Part shown: positions 1-7,562 of the stretch, in pieces | How the letters are laid out: each line of letters starts with the position of its first letter | Position numbering within the stretch: position 1 is the first letter of the stretch | NCBI GenBank assembly: GCA_016932715.1 | Contig: JAFGCG010000001.1 | Coordinates: 29,427 to 93,426, forward strand | Direction: 5' to 3' | DNA length: 64,000 nucleotides | DNA from: Anaerolineales bacterium | GTDB taxonomy: Bacteria > Chloroflexota > Anaerolineae > Anaerolineales > Villigracilaceae | Translations under genes and position numbers: made by a program | Notes under the pieces: generated by a model | What the model saw: the letters and a program-made list of their open reading frames with translations, nothing else | Told to the model about the DNA's origin: nothing | Database searches by the model: none

Positions 1-23
1 CTCACGGCTCCCCAAAGGGTTGT

Positions 24-71
24 CATTGGTAGAAACGTAACAAGCGAATTTTGTTTTCGTTTCTACCAATG
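24..71. repeat. Perfect inverted repeat at the window edge
   Basis: Two 14-bp arms (24-37 and 58-71) are exact reverse complements. The 20-nt spacer can form an inner AACAA/TTGTT stem. No T-run follows, so it does not look like an ordinary terminator for rightward transcription. It lies about 70 bp before the GlsB-like gene and could be a leader structure, an operator or the end of an element cut by the window edge. A shorter GCGGG/CCCGC hairpin follows at about 73-91. Confidence 0.6.
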
Positions 72-138
72 AGCGGGAGCATGGTGCCCGCCCAGCAAGA
101 ATTGTCCAAACTATATTCGCACTTACTCGGAGGTAAAA

Positions 139-390
139 ATGAACATCATCTTATGGATCATCTTCGGTGCCATCGCTGGATGGATTGCAAGCATCATCAT
201 GGGGAAAAACGCCCAAATGGGCGCTCTCGCCAACATCGTCGTGGGCATTGTCGGCGCCCTGCTCGGAGGCTGGATCATGAGCCTCTTCGGCGCACAGGGC
301 GTGACGGGATTCAACCTGACCAGTCTGCTCGTTGCCATATTGGGCGCGATCGTCCTGCTCTTCCTGGTGGGGTTAGTCCGCCGCCGCTGA
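139..390 (+). CDS. GlsB/YeaQ/YmgE family small membrane protein
   Basis: This 83-residue, strongly hydrophobic protein has about three membrane segments rich in glycine and alanine (roughly residues 2-19, 29-48 and 57-79) and ends in a basic RRR tail. The layout, with GxIAGWIAS near the start and glycine-rich second and third helices, is that of the transglycosylase-associated (GlsB/YeaQ) family, linked to stress responses although its biochemical role is unclear. The start is fixed by a good ribosome site, CGGAGG, 5 bases before ATG. A strong terminator follows, so it is probably a single-gene transcript. The family call is fairly safe; the function is not. Confidence 0.85.
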   Translation: MNIILWIIFGAIAGWIASIIMGKNAQMGALANIVVGIVGALLGGWIMSLFGAQGVTGFNLTSLLVAILGAIVLLFLVGLVRRR

Positions 391-413
391 TCGTACCTGA
401 TCAAATCGTCCAA

Positions 414-454
414 GCAAAAAGCCGTGTATGGAAATATGCACGGCTTTTTGCTTT
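414..454 (+). terminator. Rho-independent terminator after the GlsB-like gene
   Basis: A perfect 13-bp stem pairs 414-426 with 439-451 around a 12-nt loop. The descending arm contains five T residues. The ascending arm starts with five A residues after GC, so the hairpin could act in both directions. It sits 24 bp after the stop codon. Confidence 0.85.
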
Positions 455-473
455 CAGAAGCGGAATGAGCACA

Positions 474-613
474 TGGTTATAATTGAAACATTATGCCATA
501 CATCGGCGATCAGTTATCCGGAAGATGTGACAAAGCTGTTTGTTGAAAATTGCCAGCTTTATATTGAAGGCAAGCCACTGAAACATCGAGTTGATTTTGA
601 GAGAGGATACTAA
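474..613 (+). CDS. Possible small protein, unknown
   Basis: An open frame of 45 codons from ATG 474 ends just before the ammonia-lyase start at 618. Its tail (FVENCQLYIEGKPLKHRV) has a natural-looking composition, but there is no clear ribosome site, it begins only about 20 bases after the terminator stem and I recognise no family. It may be a real small gene, the remnant of one, or leader sequence. Low confidence. Confidence 0.2.
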
Positions 614-617
614 CCCC

Positions 618-1565
618 ATGCCCCCCACCCTCAACGACATCCGTGAAGCTGCAAGGCGGATTAAACCTTATGTCCATCGCACGCCTGTATTGACCAACGA
701 AAGCCTGAATGAGAAAGTCCGAGCCCAGGTCTATCTCAAATGCGAAAATCTGCAAAAGGTCGGCGCGTTCAAGTTTCGCGGCGCCTGCAATGCAGTGTTT
801 TCACTGGATGACGAGACTGCCGGGCGCGGTGTCTGCACGCATTCATCCGGCAATCACGCGCAGGCGCTGGCGCTGGCGGCCAGGCTGCGCGGCATCCCCG
901 CCTACATCGCCATGCCGAACACTGCGCCGGCTGTAAAGAAGGCTGCGGTCGCCGGTTATGGCGGACAAATCACGTTCTGTGAACCAACCCTGGAGTCGCG
1001 CGAAGCGGCTCTCGCGAAAATCGTCGCAGAAACCGGTGCAACAGTCGTCCATCCTTACAACGACGAGCGCGTCATCGCCGGACAGGGAACCGCCGCGCTC
1101 GAACTGTTGGAGGACCTTCCCGATCTGGACATAGTCATCGCACCCATCGGCGGCGGCGGACTCCTGAGCGGGACCTCCACAGCAGCAACAGAACTCAAGA
1201 AAAACATCCGTGTCATCGGCGCGGAACCTGAAATGGCGGACGACGCGTATCGCTCGCTGAAGGAAGGGCGGATTCTTCCGTCGGTGAAGCCAAAGACCGT
1301 TGCAGATGGCTTGCTCACCTCGTTTGGTACGCTGACATTCCCAATCGTCCGGGAGCGCGTCGAGCAGATCATCACTGTCAGCGAACAGGGAATTATCGAG
1401 GCGATGAAGTTCATTTGGGAGCGCGCCAAGATCATCATCGAACCCTCTGCTGCAGTGGCTGTTGGCGTATTGTGGGAAAAGAAAATCGATTTGAGCGGCT
1501 TGAAAGTGGGAGTGATCCTCAGCGGCGGAAACGTGGATCTCGAAAAGCTGCCGTGGCAATCATAA
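618..1565 (+). CDS. Threonine/serine dehydratase-like PLP enzyme
   Basis: A 315-residue fold-type II PLP enzyme of the threonine dehydratase/serine racemase family. The PLP lysine lies in GAFKFRGA (K52), the substrate loop is SSGNHAQ (about 76-82) and the phosphate-binding loop is GGGGLLSG (about 180). There is no C-terminal ACT domain, so it matches the short catabolic type (TdcB-like) or serine racemase rather than biosynthetic IlvA. Expected reaction: deamination of threonine or serine to a 2-oxo acid. ATG 618 is preferred because the N-terminus aligns there and GAGAGGA lies upstream. It converges on moeA with a 7-bp gap. The exact substrate is not shown by the sequence. Confidence 0.85.
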   Translation: MPPTLNDIREAARRIKPYVHRTPVLTNESLNEKVRAQVYLKCENLQKVGAFKFRGACNAVFSLDDETAGRGVCTHSSGNHAQALALAARLRGIPAYIAMPNTAPAVKKAAVAGYGGQITFCEPTLESREAALAKIVAETGATVVHPYNDERVIAGQGTAALELLEDLPDLDIVIAPIGGGGLLSGTSTAATELKKNIRVIGAEPEMADDAYRSLKEGRILPSVKPKTVADGLLTSFGTLTFPIVRERVEQIITVSEQGIIEAMKFIWERAKIIIEPSAAVAVGVLWEKKIDLSGLKVGVILSGGNVDLEKLPWQS

Positions 1566-1572
1566 GACCGGA

Positions 1573-2928
1573 CTATAGCAAATAGACTTCCACCATTTCG
1601 CCTGCCGACAACCCGGTCGCATCGGGATGAATGCGCAGAAGTCCATCGGCGGAAGCGAGGGTAAAGATCAAGTTACTCTTGCCGAAGATAGGCTCAGCAT
1701 CATAATTAGCGATTAGCGATTGGCGATTAGCGGTTAGCGGTTGGCGATCAGCGGTTAGCGGTTGGCGATCAGCGATTGGCAACTGGCGATTGGCGATGAG
1801 CTTTACGGGCCACCAGTCTTCGCGGCCGGCTTGCGATGGCAGATTCACAGTAAGCCGTGCCAGGACGGTTGCTCTCGGCCTGGGCAGCGCGCCGAGTAAT
1901 TTCTCGAGCACCGGTACGACAAACAAATATCCATTTACCAGCGCGCTGACAGGGTTGCCAGGCAGCCCGATAACAGCCTTTCCGTCGCAGACGCCTAAAA
2001 TCGTGGGCTTGCCGGGGCGCGTGTTGATGCCATGGACCAGCACACCCGGCGTGCCCAGGGAGCGAATGACCTCCGCGGTCATATCGCGCGTCGAGGCGGA
2101 TGAACCGGCTGTGATGATGACCACGTCACACTCCAATAACGCTTTGGCAGCCGCATCTTTGAGCGCCTCGAACTCATCAGAGATGATGCCATAGCGCGTG
2201 GCTGTCCCACCTGACTTTTCCACCAAAGCACTCAGCGTATAGGAATTGACGTCGCGCACCTGGCCCGGTCGCGGGGACTGGGAAGGGTCAACAACTTCAT
2301 CCCCTGTCGAGATCAGCCCGACTCGGACTTTTCTCACCACGTTGGCTTTCGTGACTCCCAGCGCCATGAGCCCCCCGATCTCCGCGGGACGCATCCGACT
2401 CCCCTTCGGCTGGATCAATTGTCCCTGCGCCACATCCTCCCCGACGCGGATCACGTTCTCGCCCTCCGCGATCGCGCGGAAGATTTCGATTTCGTTTGTC
2501 GGGGCTGGGCTTGCCCCTGCCCCCAGGCGACCGTGAAAGTCGCCCCTACGGATTATTTGTGTATATTCCAACATCACCACCGCATCAGCACCTCTGGGTA
2601 ACATCCCGCCGGTGTGGATCGACGCGCATTGTCCCGCCTCAACTTCGAATGCGGGCGCAGCCCCCATTGGAACTTCACCAATGAGGTTGAGGTAGGCTGG
2701 CAGCGAATCGCTGGCCCCATGCGTATCCCCGGCGCGGACCGCGTACCCGTCCACGGTGGAACGCTCAAAATCCGGCAAGGGATGTGACGCGCGGAGGTCT
2801 GCCGCGAGGACGCGGCCTAAGGCTGAGGGAACGTCGATTAATTCGGAATCAGTGATCGGCGGCGAAAGATATGAGAAGAGCAGCGCGCGGGCGTCATCAG
2901 GAGGCAGAAGCGTCAAAAACTCGGGCAT
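1573..2928 (-). CDS. moeA: Molybdopterin molybdenumtransferase MoeA with two repeat-derived insertions
   Basis: The protein has 451 residues where MoeA usually has about 400. It inserts molybdate into adenylylated molybdopterin in the cytosol. Supporting motifs are FERSTVDGYAVR near residue 55, a TGDEV motif near 210, the ITAGSS and GLPGNPVSALV signatures, and a C-terminal domain IV ending in GEMVEVYLL. The extra length comes from two stretches. Residues about 127-143 are encoded by a GC-rich hairpin element. Residues about 377-409 are encoded by a 14-unit heptamer array and read as a seven-residue periodic peptide of the ADRQPLT type. The second insert lies just before domain IV, probably in a surface loop. 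The frame stays open through both, so the gene may still work. Mo/W cofactor use fits the AOR gene at 31.4-33.6 kb. Confidence 0.92.
   Translation of the reverse strand: MPEFLTLLPPDDARALLFSYLSPPITDSELIDVPSALGRVLAADLRASHPLPDFERSTVDGYAVRAGDTHGASDSLPAYLNLIGEVPMGAAPAFEVEAGQCASIHTGGMLPRGADAVVMLEYTQIIRRGDFHGRLGAGASPAPTNEIEIFRAIAEGENVIRVGEDVAQGQLIQPKGSRMRPAEIGGLMALGVTKANVVRKVRVGLISTGDEVVDPSQSPRPGQVRDVNSYTLSALVEKSGGTATRYGIISDEFEALKDAAAKALLECDVVIITAGSSASTRDMTAEVIRSLGTPGVLVHGINTRPGKPTILGVCDGKAVIGLPGNPVSALVNGYLFVVPVLEKLLGALPRPRATVLARLTVNLPSQAGREDWWPVKLIANRQLPIADRQPLTADRQPLTANRQSLIANYDAEPIFGKSNLIFTLASADGLLRIHPDATGLSAGEMVEVYLL
1704..1801. repeat. 14-unit degenerate heptamer array inside moeA
   Basis: Read on the plus strand, 98 bp divide exactly into 14 units of 7 bp with consensus GATTRGC (variants GGTTAGC, GGTTGGC, GATCAGC, AACTGGC). 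Since 7 and 3 share no factor, the translation repeats every 7 residues. The array lies wholly inside the moeA frame, between the third and last domains. It is the longest of the 7/8-mer arrays in this window. Confidence 0.9.
2501..2550. repeat. GC-rich hairpin element inserted in moeA
   Basis: This 50-bp stretch holds GGGG/CCCC runs and a GGCGAC...GTCGCC stem. It encodes a glycine/proline-rich peptide (about MoeA residues 127-143) that interrupts otherwise normal MoeA sequence. It resembles short dispersed GC-rich repeats known from environmental genomes. Its origin as a dispersed repeat is inferred, as only one copy is present here. Confidence 0.55.
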
Positions 2929-2932
2929 ACGA

Positions 2933-3805
2933 CTAGTGAAGCCAGAAAAAACTCACGCTCAAAAAGTAAGCGGTCAGCCCGAACACTGTCAGAGCGGTCA
3001 CGGTTAGGAGTCTCCAATTGGTTGGCGCACCCAGGGCAATGTTACGAAGCTGGTAAATTTGAAACAGGGCAAAGGGCAGTGTCAAAAAGGCAGGCAGAAC
3101 AAGGGAAAGCCTGAGACCAAAGACTGGCGCCGCCAAAAAGAAAAGATAGGCAAGCAGGATGAAAAGATGATGCAGAGGCACAACCCGCTCCCAGCCAAGC
3201 CCCGTCAGGAAGGTACTGCGACTGTATTTCGTGTCCGAAGCAAAGGCGGGGAAATCCATGACGATGAAGTAGGCAAAAGCCAGGAACGTCAGGGGAATGG
3301 TAATCAGCAGGAAGCGATGCGTTTCACCCGATTGAAGGATGTATCCAATCGAAGGAACGACATATGCCAGTTGTGCCGCCAGGATGAATTCACCAAACCC
3401 GCGATTGATAAAGCGGAGAGGAGGAATGGAATAGGCGAGGACAAGCAGGAGAGAGAGCAAAAGAAAGGTAAAAGCAGGAACGGGCAGGTGGTCGTTGTTG
3501 TAGAGGAGAAATGCAATGACCGCATTTGCGGTGAGTGCTGCGATGGAAACGTACAACGCGTTGTTACGAAGCGCCAGGCGGTCTTTGAGAGTCTCGCCTT
3601 CGACGATGGGTTCGTTGATAGGTCGAAAGACCTCTGCCAGCAAATTCATGCTCGCCTGCGCGAGCAGGACCGCAGCAAGCCCAAGCCAGAAGGAGTCGCT
3701 GCGGAACTGTTTGCCGAGGTAATTGGCAATGCTCGTGCCGAGAAAATAGGTCAGCGCGGCGAGCAGCAGGTGAAGCGGGCGGGAGAGACGGAGGAGGTTT
3801 TTCAA
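2933..3805 (-). CDS. UbiA-family prenyltransferase-like membrane protein
   Basis: This 290-residue polytopic protein has about eight or nine hydrophobic helices. Two Asp-rich regions fix the UbiA superfamily in general: one in the helix 2-3 loop and one in a later loop. The second motif is recognisable as MDFPAFASDTKYSRST (about 197-212). The first is degenerate: where family members read NDxxDxxxD, this protein has NLLAEVFRPINEP, lacking the usual Asp pair, although INEP recalls chlorophyll-synthase-like members. Substrate and activity are therefore uncertain. It ends 4 bp before moeA on the same strand. Confidence 0.75.
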   Translation of the reverse strand: MKNLLRLSRPLHLLLAALTYFLGTSIANYLGKQFRSDSFWLGLAAVLLAQASMNLLAEVFRPINEPIVEGETLKDRLALRNNALYVSIAALTANAVIAFLLYNNDHLPVPAFTFLLLSLLLVLAYSIPPLRFINRGFGEFILAAQLAYVVPSIGYILQSGETHRFLLITIPLTFLAFAYFIVMDFPAFASDTKYSRSTFLTGLGWERVVPLHHLFILLAYLFFLAAPVFGLRLSLVLPAFLTLPFALFQIYQLRNIALGAPTNWRLLTVTALTVFGLTAYFLSVSFFWLH

Positions 3806-3810
3806 TTTGG

Positions 3811-3838
3811 GATTTCCGATTTACGATTGACGATTTGG
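3811..3838. repeat. Heptamer array (4 units)
   Basis: Four consecutive 7-bp units (GATTTCC, GATTTAC, GATTGAC, GATTTGG) lie just upstream of the prenyltransferase start. Same unit family as the array in moeA and at 34279. Confidence 0.75.
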
Positions 3839-3862
3839 CTTTCAAACACAAGGGACAGGATT

Positions 3863-4969
3863 TTATTTGGAAAGAAACTCTTCCAGCTTTTCCACTGCGG
3901 GTGGAAGATTCTTCCTTCCGAGCCCCAAACGGAAATGATTCTGGGCGTCATCATACACCGAACCGGGCAAAAGGAGTACACTGGCTTTTTTCACCAGTTC
4001 GTCACAGAAGTTTTCCACGCTGCCGCCAAGGTAACGCGGAAAAGCCATCGAGCCTGCCTGCGGACGCACCCAGGAGAAAAGATCAGAGTGACGAGCAAAA
4101 AGATCATCGATGACAGCGAGATTATTCTTAATGATATCCAGGTTGCGTTCGGCAAGTTTTGTGCGATTTCGCATGGCAACCTCGGCAAGAAACTCACTGG
4201 GAGCGGAGTTGCAGATCGTGGTGTAGTCCTTGAGGGATGCCATCTTTTCGTAGATTTTCCTGTTCTTTGTGGCAACCCAGCCAATGCGCAGACCTGCCAG
4301 CCCGTAAGTTTTGGAGGTCACACCCAGGGAAATGGCATGATCGCCCAGATCACACCCGGCGGGCAAACGCGCCGCAGGGTCATACTCGGATTCCCGATAC
4401 ACCTCGTCAGAAAAAAGCAAAAGGTTATTTTCACGCGCAAATTTGTGCACGGCGGCATAGTCTTCACGAGACATCAGATACCCGGTTGGGTTATGCGGCG
4501 TATTGATGATGAGGGCTTTGGTATTTGTCCGCATCAGGTGACGGAGCTCGTCCAGGTCGAGCGACCACCCGTTTTCTGTGCGCGCCCGCCAGGGACTCAC
4601 ATCACAGCCTGCGGCGCGCGCCACCTCTGCCAGGGACTGGTATCCGGGCGAATGGACGATGACGTGATCGTATTCCTTGAAGGCGGCAAACATGAAGAGG
4701 AAGATCGCCTCCTCCGCGCCGGAATGGACGAGGATCTCTTCAGGCTGGATCGTTTCGTAGAGTTTGCAGATCGCGCCGCGCAAGGCCGGACCGCCCTGTG
4801 ATTCGGTATAGCCCAGCCACACCTGCTGAAATCTTTCCGCCGCGCCCTTTTCGAGCGCGAGCAGGTCCGCAATGGACATGGATTCAGAGTCTGAGGCACA
4901 GAGCAGGTATTCCGTGTTGAATTCGTATTTGGCAAAGTAACGTTCGAGTTTGAAGGGAGGCAGGTTCAT
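3863..4969 (-). CDS. Class I/II PLP-dependent aminotransferase
   Basis: A 368-residue fold-type I aminotransferase. Visible landmarks are GYTESQGGPALR near the start, NPTG (160-163), SDEVY (187-191), the PLP lysine in TSKTYGLAGLR (K220) and a late RLGLGR substrate arginine. ATG 4969 is chosen over GTG 4990 because the extra seven residues come from a repeat-like leader and homology should start at MNLPPFKLERYF. It resembles the capreomycidine-synthase/MalY-like branch. The amino donor and pathway cannot be read from context: the neighbours are a prenyltransferase and a DinB-like gene. Confidence 0.85.
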   Translation of the reverse strand: MNLPPFKLERYFAKYEFNTEYLLCASDSESMSIADLLALEKGAAERFQQVWLGYTESQGGPALRGAICKLYETIQPEEILVHSGAEEAIFLFMFAAFKEYDHVIVHSPGYQSLAEVARAAGCDVSPWRARTENGWSLDLDELRHLMRTNTKALIINTPHNPTGYLMSREDYAAVHKFARENNLLLFSDEVYRESEYDPAARLPAGCDLGDHAISLGVTSKTYGLAGLRIGWVATKNRKIYEKMASLKDYTTICNSAPSEFLAEVAMRNRTKLAERNLDIIKNNLAVIDDLFARHSDLFSWVRPQAGSMAFPRYLGGSVENFCDELVKKASVLLLPGSVYDDAQNHFRLGLGRKNLPPAVEKLEEFLSK

Positions 4970-4974
4970 GGTTT

Positions 4975-5065
4975 TTACCACGAAGGGCACGAAGGAGCAC
5001 TAAGGTTTGATAACTGGCGCAGCATGATGACTTTCCTTGGATTTTCCTCCGGACACTTCGTATCC
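4975..5065. repeat. Dispersed CACGAAGG/CCTTTGTG-type repeat region
   Basis: The gap between the aminotransferase and the DinB-like gene is made of words such as CACGAAGGGCACGAAGGAG and, inverted, ACTTCGTATCCTTTGTG. Related text recurs at 23.86, 24.19, 25.35 and 44.6 kb. No gene is visible here. Confidence 0.5.
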
Positions 5066-5072
5066 TTTGTGT

Positions 5073-5546
5073 TTAAGTCTTCAATACCTTTTTCATATCA
5101 CGATAATGGAGCTGGTTATGCAGGAACAGCATTTTAATCATTTCGCGCAGGGTCGTCACTCCCAGGAAAGGATGCCGGCCCTGCTTGTCCAGATCGGCTT
5201 CAGATAAACCAGATGTCCAGGCGACTGATTTTGTGCGGATAGTTCTGTATTGCTCCAGCAATTCCTGCGGAGTCAACTCTTTTGTCCGCGCTTGCATGGC
5301 AGCGTTGTAACGGTCAATCGAAAAATCGTCCGGGGCGCCCGCCTCACCCTGACGAATACTCTCAAAGAGCTCGAGCAGCCCACGCTCCGAGGTGGCGAAG
5401 TGTGCCAGCACGTTGCGGATCGTCCAGGTGGCGCCCTCGGTGTAGACCTCCTTTTGCCACTGGCTATCTGTCAACCCGGTAAAAACGGACACAAATCTTT
5501 CTCCTTCTGATTTGAGTTTTTCAGCAAGTTCATTGACTTCAGACAT
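5073..5546 (-). CDS. DinB-like four-helix metalloprotein
   Basis: 157 residues, mainly helical, with the spaced histidines expected of the DinB/YfiT superfamily: VLAHFATSE (about 48-56) and HNQLHYRDMKK near the C-terminus. Family members bind a divalent metal; several are thiol-dependent S-transferases (bacillithiol, mycothiol). The start is ATG 5546. The gene stands alone between repeat-rich gaps. The substrate is unknown. Confidence 0.8.
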   Translation of the reverse strand: MSEVNELAEKLKSEGERFVSVFTGLTDSQWQKEVYTEGATWTIRNVLAHFATSERGLLELFESIRQGEAGAPDDFSIDRYNAAMQARTKELTPQELLEQYRTIRTKSVAWTSGLSEADLDKQGRHPFLGVTTLREMIKMLFLHNQLHYRDMKKVLKT

Positions 5547-5555
5547 ATTGGTCTC

Positions 5556-5587
5556 CTGGTCGGCTCGTCTACTAGTCGGTCCGCTCA
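5556..5587. repeat. Octamer array (4 units)
   Basis: Four 8-bp units (CTGGTCGG, CTCGTCTA, CTAGTCGG, TCCGCTCA) fill most of the gap between the DinB-like gene and the SDR gene. Confidence 0.6.
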
Positions 5588-5596
5588 GTGCGAGAA

Positions 5597-6301
5597 TTAT
5601 ATTAAAGAATAACCCCCATCCACGACAATCGTTTGCCCGGTAATGTACTCATTCTCCAGCAAGAATTCGAGGGCTGAGGCGATCTCTTCGGCGCGCGCCG
5701 GACGTTTGAGCGGGACCCGATTAATCAGCCGCTGCCACTCCTCAGCGGAGACAAGCTCCGATCGCAGGACCAATCCCGGCGCGATGGCATTGACGCGGAT
5801 CTGCGGCGCAAACGCGCGGGCGAGAACCCTGGTCAGGGATTCGAGGGCGGCTTTACTGACTGTATACGAAGGATAGCGACTCCAGGCCTTTTGTGCGCCC
5901 ACATCCGTGATGTTGACGATCAGCCCGCCGCCGGTCATCTTCTTTGCACATGCCTGCGCGAGCAGGAAGGGAGCCCGGAGATTAAGATCAAGGGACGCAT
6001 CCCAATCTTCGAGCGTGAGCGAGTCGACGTTTCCGCTCAGCATGAAGGCGGCGGAATTAACCAGGACATTGAGAGAATCGAATGTAGAAACCAGAGATTG
6101 GATTTGGGCAGGATCGGTGAGATCGGCTTGGGAGAGGATGGCGCGCCTCCCAACGGATTCAACTTCCGTCTGAGTCTGACGCGCCGCCTCCAGCGAGCGA
6201 TGATAGTGGAGCAGGATGTCGAACCCATGCCGCGCGAGCGTCAAAGCGAAGACCTTCCCCAATCGATGCGCCGCGCCCGTGACCAGGGCAAGAGGTGCCA
6301 T
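5597..6301 (-). CDS. Pteridine-reductase-like SDR
   Basis: 234 residues with a Rossmann start TGAAHRLGK (9-16) and the active-site pair YTVSK (Y146, K150). Where classical SDRs have a catalytic Ser, this protein has ITDVG (D133). Asp 13 residues before Tyr is the pattern of pteridine reductase PTR1, as is RLG in the cofactor loop. A pterin reductase, perhaps a dihydropterin or FolM-like enzyme using NADPH, is therefore more likely than a generic alcohol dehydrogenase. ATG 6301 is preferred over the longer frame from 6349, whose extra residues derive from repeat sequence. Confidence 0.8.
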   Translation of the reverse strand: MAPLALVTGAAHRLGKVFALTLARHGFDILLHYHRSLEAARQTQTEVESVGRRAILSQADLTDPAQIQSLVSTFDSLNVLVNSAAFMLSGNVDSLTLEDWDASLDLNLRAPFLLAQACAKKMTGGGLIVNITDVGAQKAWSRYPSYTVSKAALESLTRVLARAFAPQIRVNAIAPGLVLRSELVSAEEWQRLINRVPLKRPARAEEIASALEFLLENEYITGQTIVVDGGYSLI

Positions 6302-6332
6302 GGGGGAATTGTAATGGGTAAATTGGGAAAAA

Positions 6333-6424
6333 GGTAGACAGGTATACAAGTAGACACATAAACAGGTCAGCGGCCCGTCTACGTGTCTACTTGAATACTT
6401 GCTTACTTGTGTACTTATCTACTT
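6333..6424. repeat. Inverted octamer arrays overlapping the proline dehydrogenase stop
   Basis: The left part (6333-6372) is units of the GGTAGACA/GGTATACA type. The right part (6377-6424) is six exact 8-bp units of the GTCTACTT type. The halves are related to each other's reverse complement, so the region could fold back. The right half reaches into the proline dehydrogenase gene and supplies its stop codon. Confidence 0.85.
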
Positions 6425-7384
6425 CTTGAAGTAATTGGAAACGAAGAACCATATATTCGCCGGGCGCTCCGCGAGGCGGCGCATGTAGTATGGATACCAG
6501 TGCGTGCCAAATGGAACATACACGCGCACAGGGTAGCCCTGTTTTACGAGCTGCTCCTGCAAGTCCCGGCGGATACCGAAGAGCATCTGGAATTCGAGTG
6601 CTTCTTTTGGCAAGCCCGCTTTTTCAGCATATTGCTTCGCGAAGGCGATGCGCTTTTCGTCGTGGGTCGCAATCGCAGGGATCGGCGGTACGCGCCCATC
6701 CGCGCTGACCTGGTTGGCTTCGATCTTGAGGGCGGCATCGATCGTCAGCTTGGTCAACAAATCAAAGGTCGCGTCCACATCCGCTTTTTTCGGAAAGGCC
6801 TTGTCGGGCGGTTCCTTGTAGGCGCCTTTGACAAGCCGAAGAGGGGTATTGTATTCAAGCAGCTTGCGCACATCGGCTTCCGTGCGATAGAGATAGGATT
6901 GCACCACCATGCCAACCTGGTTTACGCTGAAGCCGCGCTGCAGCATGGAGTAGAACGTATCAAGCGTTACATCGGTATAGGGAGTGTCTTCCATGTCAAT
7001 ACGCACAAAATTGCCATGCTTCCTGACTTGGTCGAGGATGCGCACCAGATTCCGGCGGCAGATCTCCTCATCCAGCCCCATGCCGATCTGTGTCAACTTG
7101 ATGGAAACGTTCGCCCGGATACCCGCCTGATCGATTTCATTGAGGATGGCAAGGATATCTTCCGTTGCCCGATCTGCCTCTTCGACAGTCGAGGTATGTT
7201 CCCCCAGATGGTCCAATGTGGCGTTGATCCCCTTTTCATTCAACTCACGGATGGCACGGATCGCATCGGCGCAGGTTTCGCCCGCGACGAACCTTGATGC
7301 CATACGCCATGCAAATCCCCAATTTGTGATGAGCTTCTGCGCCCAGGTCGCCTTGGAAAGATAGATGAAAAAAGAGCGTAGCAT
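6419..7384 (-). CDS. Proline dehydrogenase
   Basis: A 321-residue single-domain PRODH of the TIM-barrel type, which oxidises proline to pyrroline-5-carboxylate with FAD and passes electrons to quinone. Signatures are TLDHLGEH (about 56-63), VSIKLTQIG, VRIDMED, RLVKGAYKEP, AIATHDE and the late YVPFGTHWYPYYMRRLAERP helix that binds proline. The separate P5C dehydrogenase is not in the window. The C-terminal KK and the stop lie within the octamer array. Confidence 0.92.
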   Translation of the reverse strand: MLRSFFIYLSKATWAQKLITNWGFAWRMASRFVAGETCADAIRAIRELNEKGINATLDHLGEHTSTVEEADRATEDILAILNEIDQAGIRANVSIKLTQIGMGLDEEICRRNLVRILDQVRKHGNFVRIDMEDTPYTDVTLDTFYSMLQRGFSVNQVGMVVQSYLYRTEADVRKLLEYNTPLRLVKGAYKEPPDKAFPKKADVDATFDLLTKLTIDAALKIEANQVSADGRVPPIPAIATHDEKRIAFAKQYAEKAGLPKEALEFQMLFGIRRDLQEQLVKQGYPVRVYVPFGTHWYPYYMRRLAERPANIWFFVSNYFKK

Positions 7385-7519
7385 TTTCCTGTCCTCGGGT
7401 GGATATGGAATAGAAAAACCAAAACCCTAAAGGTCTCGTTGCGCCGCGAACCGTTCTGCATCGTGAAAACCTGTAGGGTTCATCTCAGATTTATTCTAGC
7501 ACAAAGGCAAAAAGGGGTG

Positions 7520-7528
7520 TGTTATACT
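7520..7528 (+). promoter_or_regulatory. Extended -10 promoter for the serine hydrolase gene
   Basis: TGTTATACT matches an extended -10 box (TGnTATAnT), about 35 bp before GTG 7563. No convincing -35 box is visible, as is common with extended -10 promoters. It lies in the divergent gap with proline dehydrogenase. Confidence 0.45.
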
Positions 7529-7562
7529 TTTTCACGATATTTGTCATGTTTTCGGAGGCAGT

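Noticed and set aside
1704..1801. CRISPR-like array
   Set aside because: Units are 7 bp with no spacers; it is a simple tandem array inside moeA, not a CRISPR.
3059..4801. 580-residue plus-strand open frame
   Set aside because: It lies opposite the prenyltransferase and aminotransferase genes, is rich in Lys/Gln/Arg runs and has no domain; it is a reverse-strand shadow of two well-supported genes.
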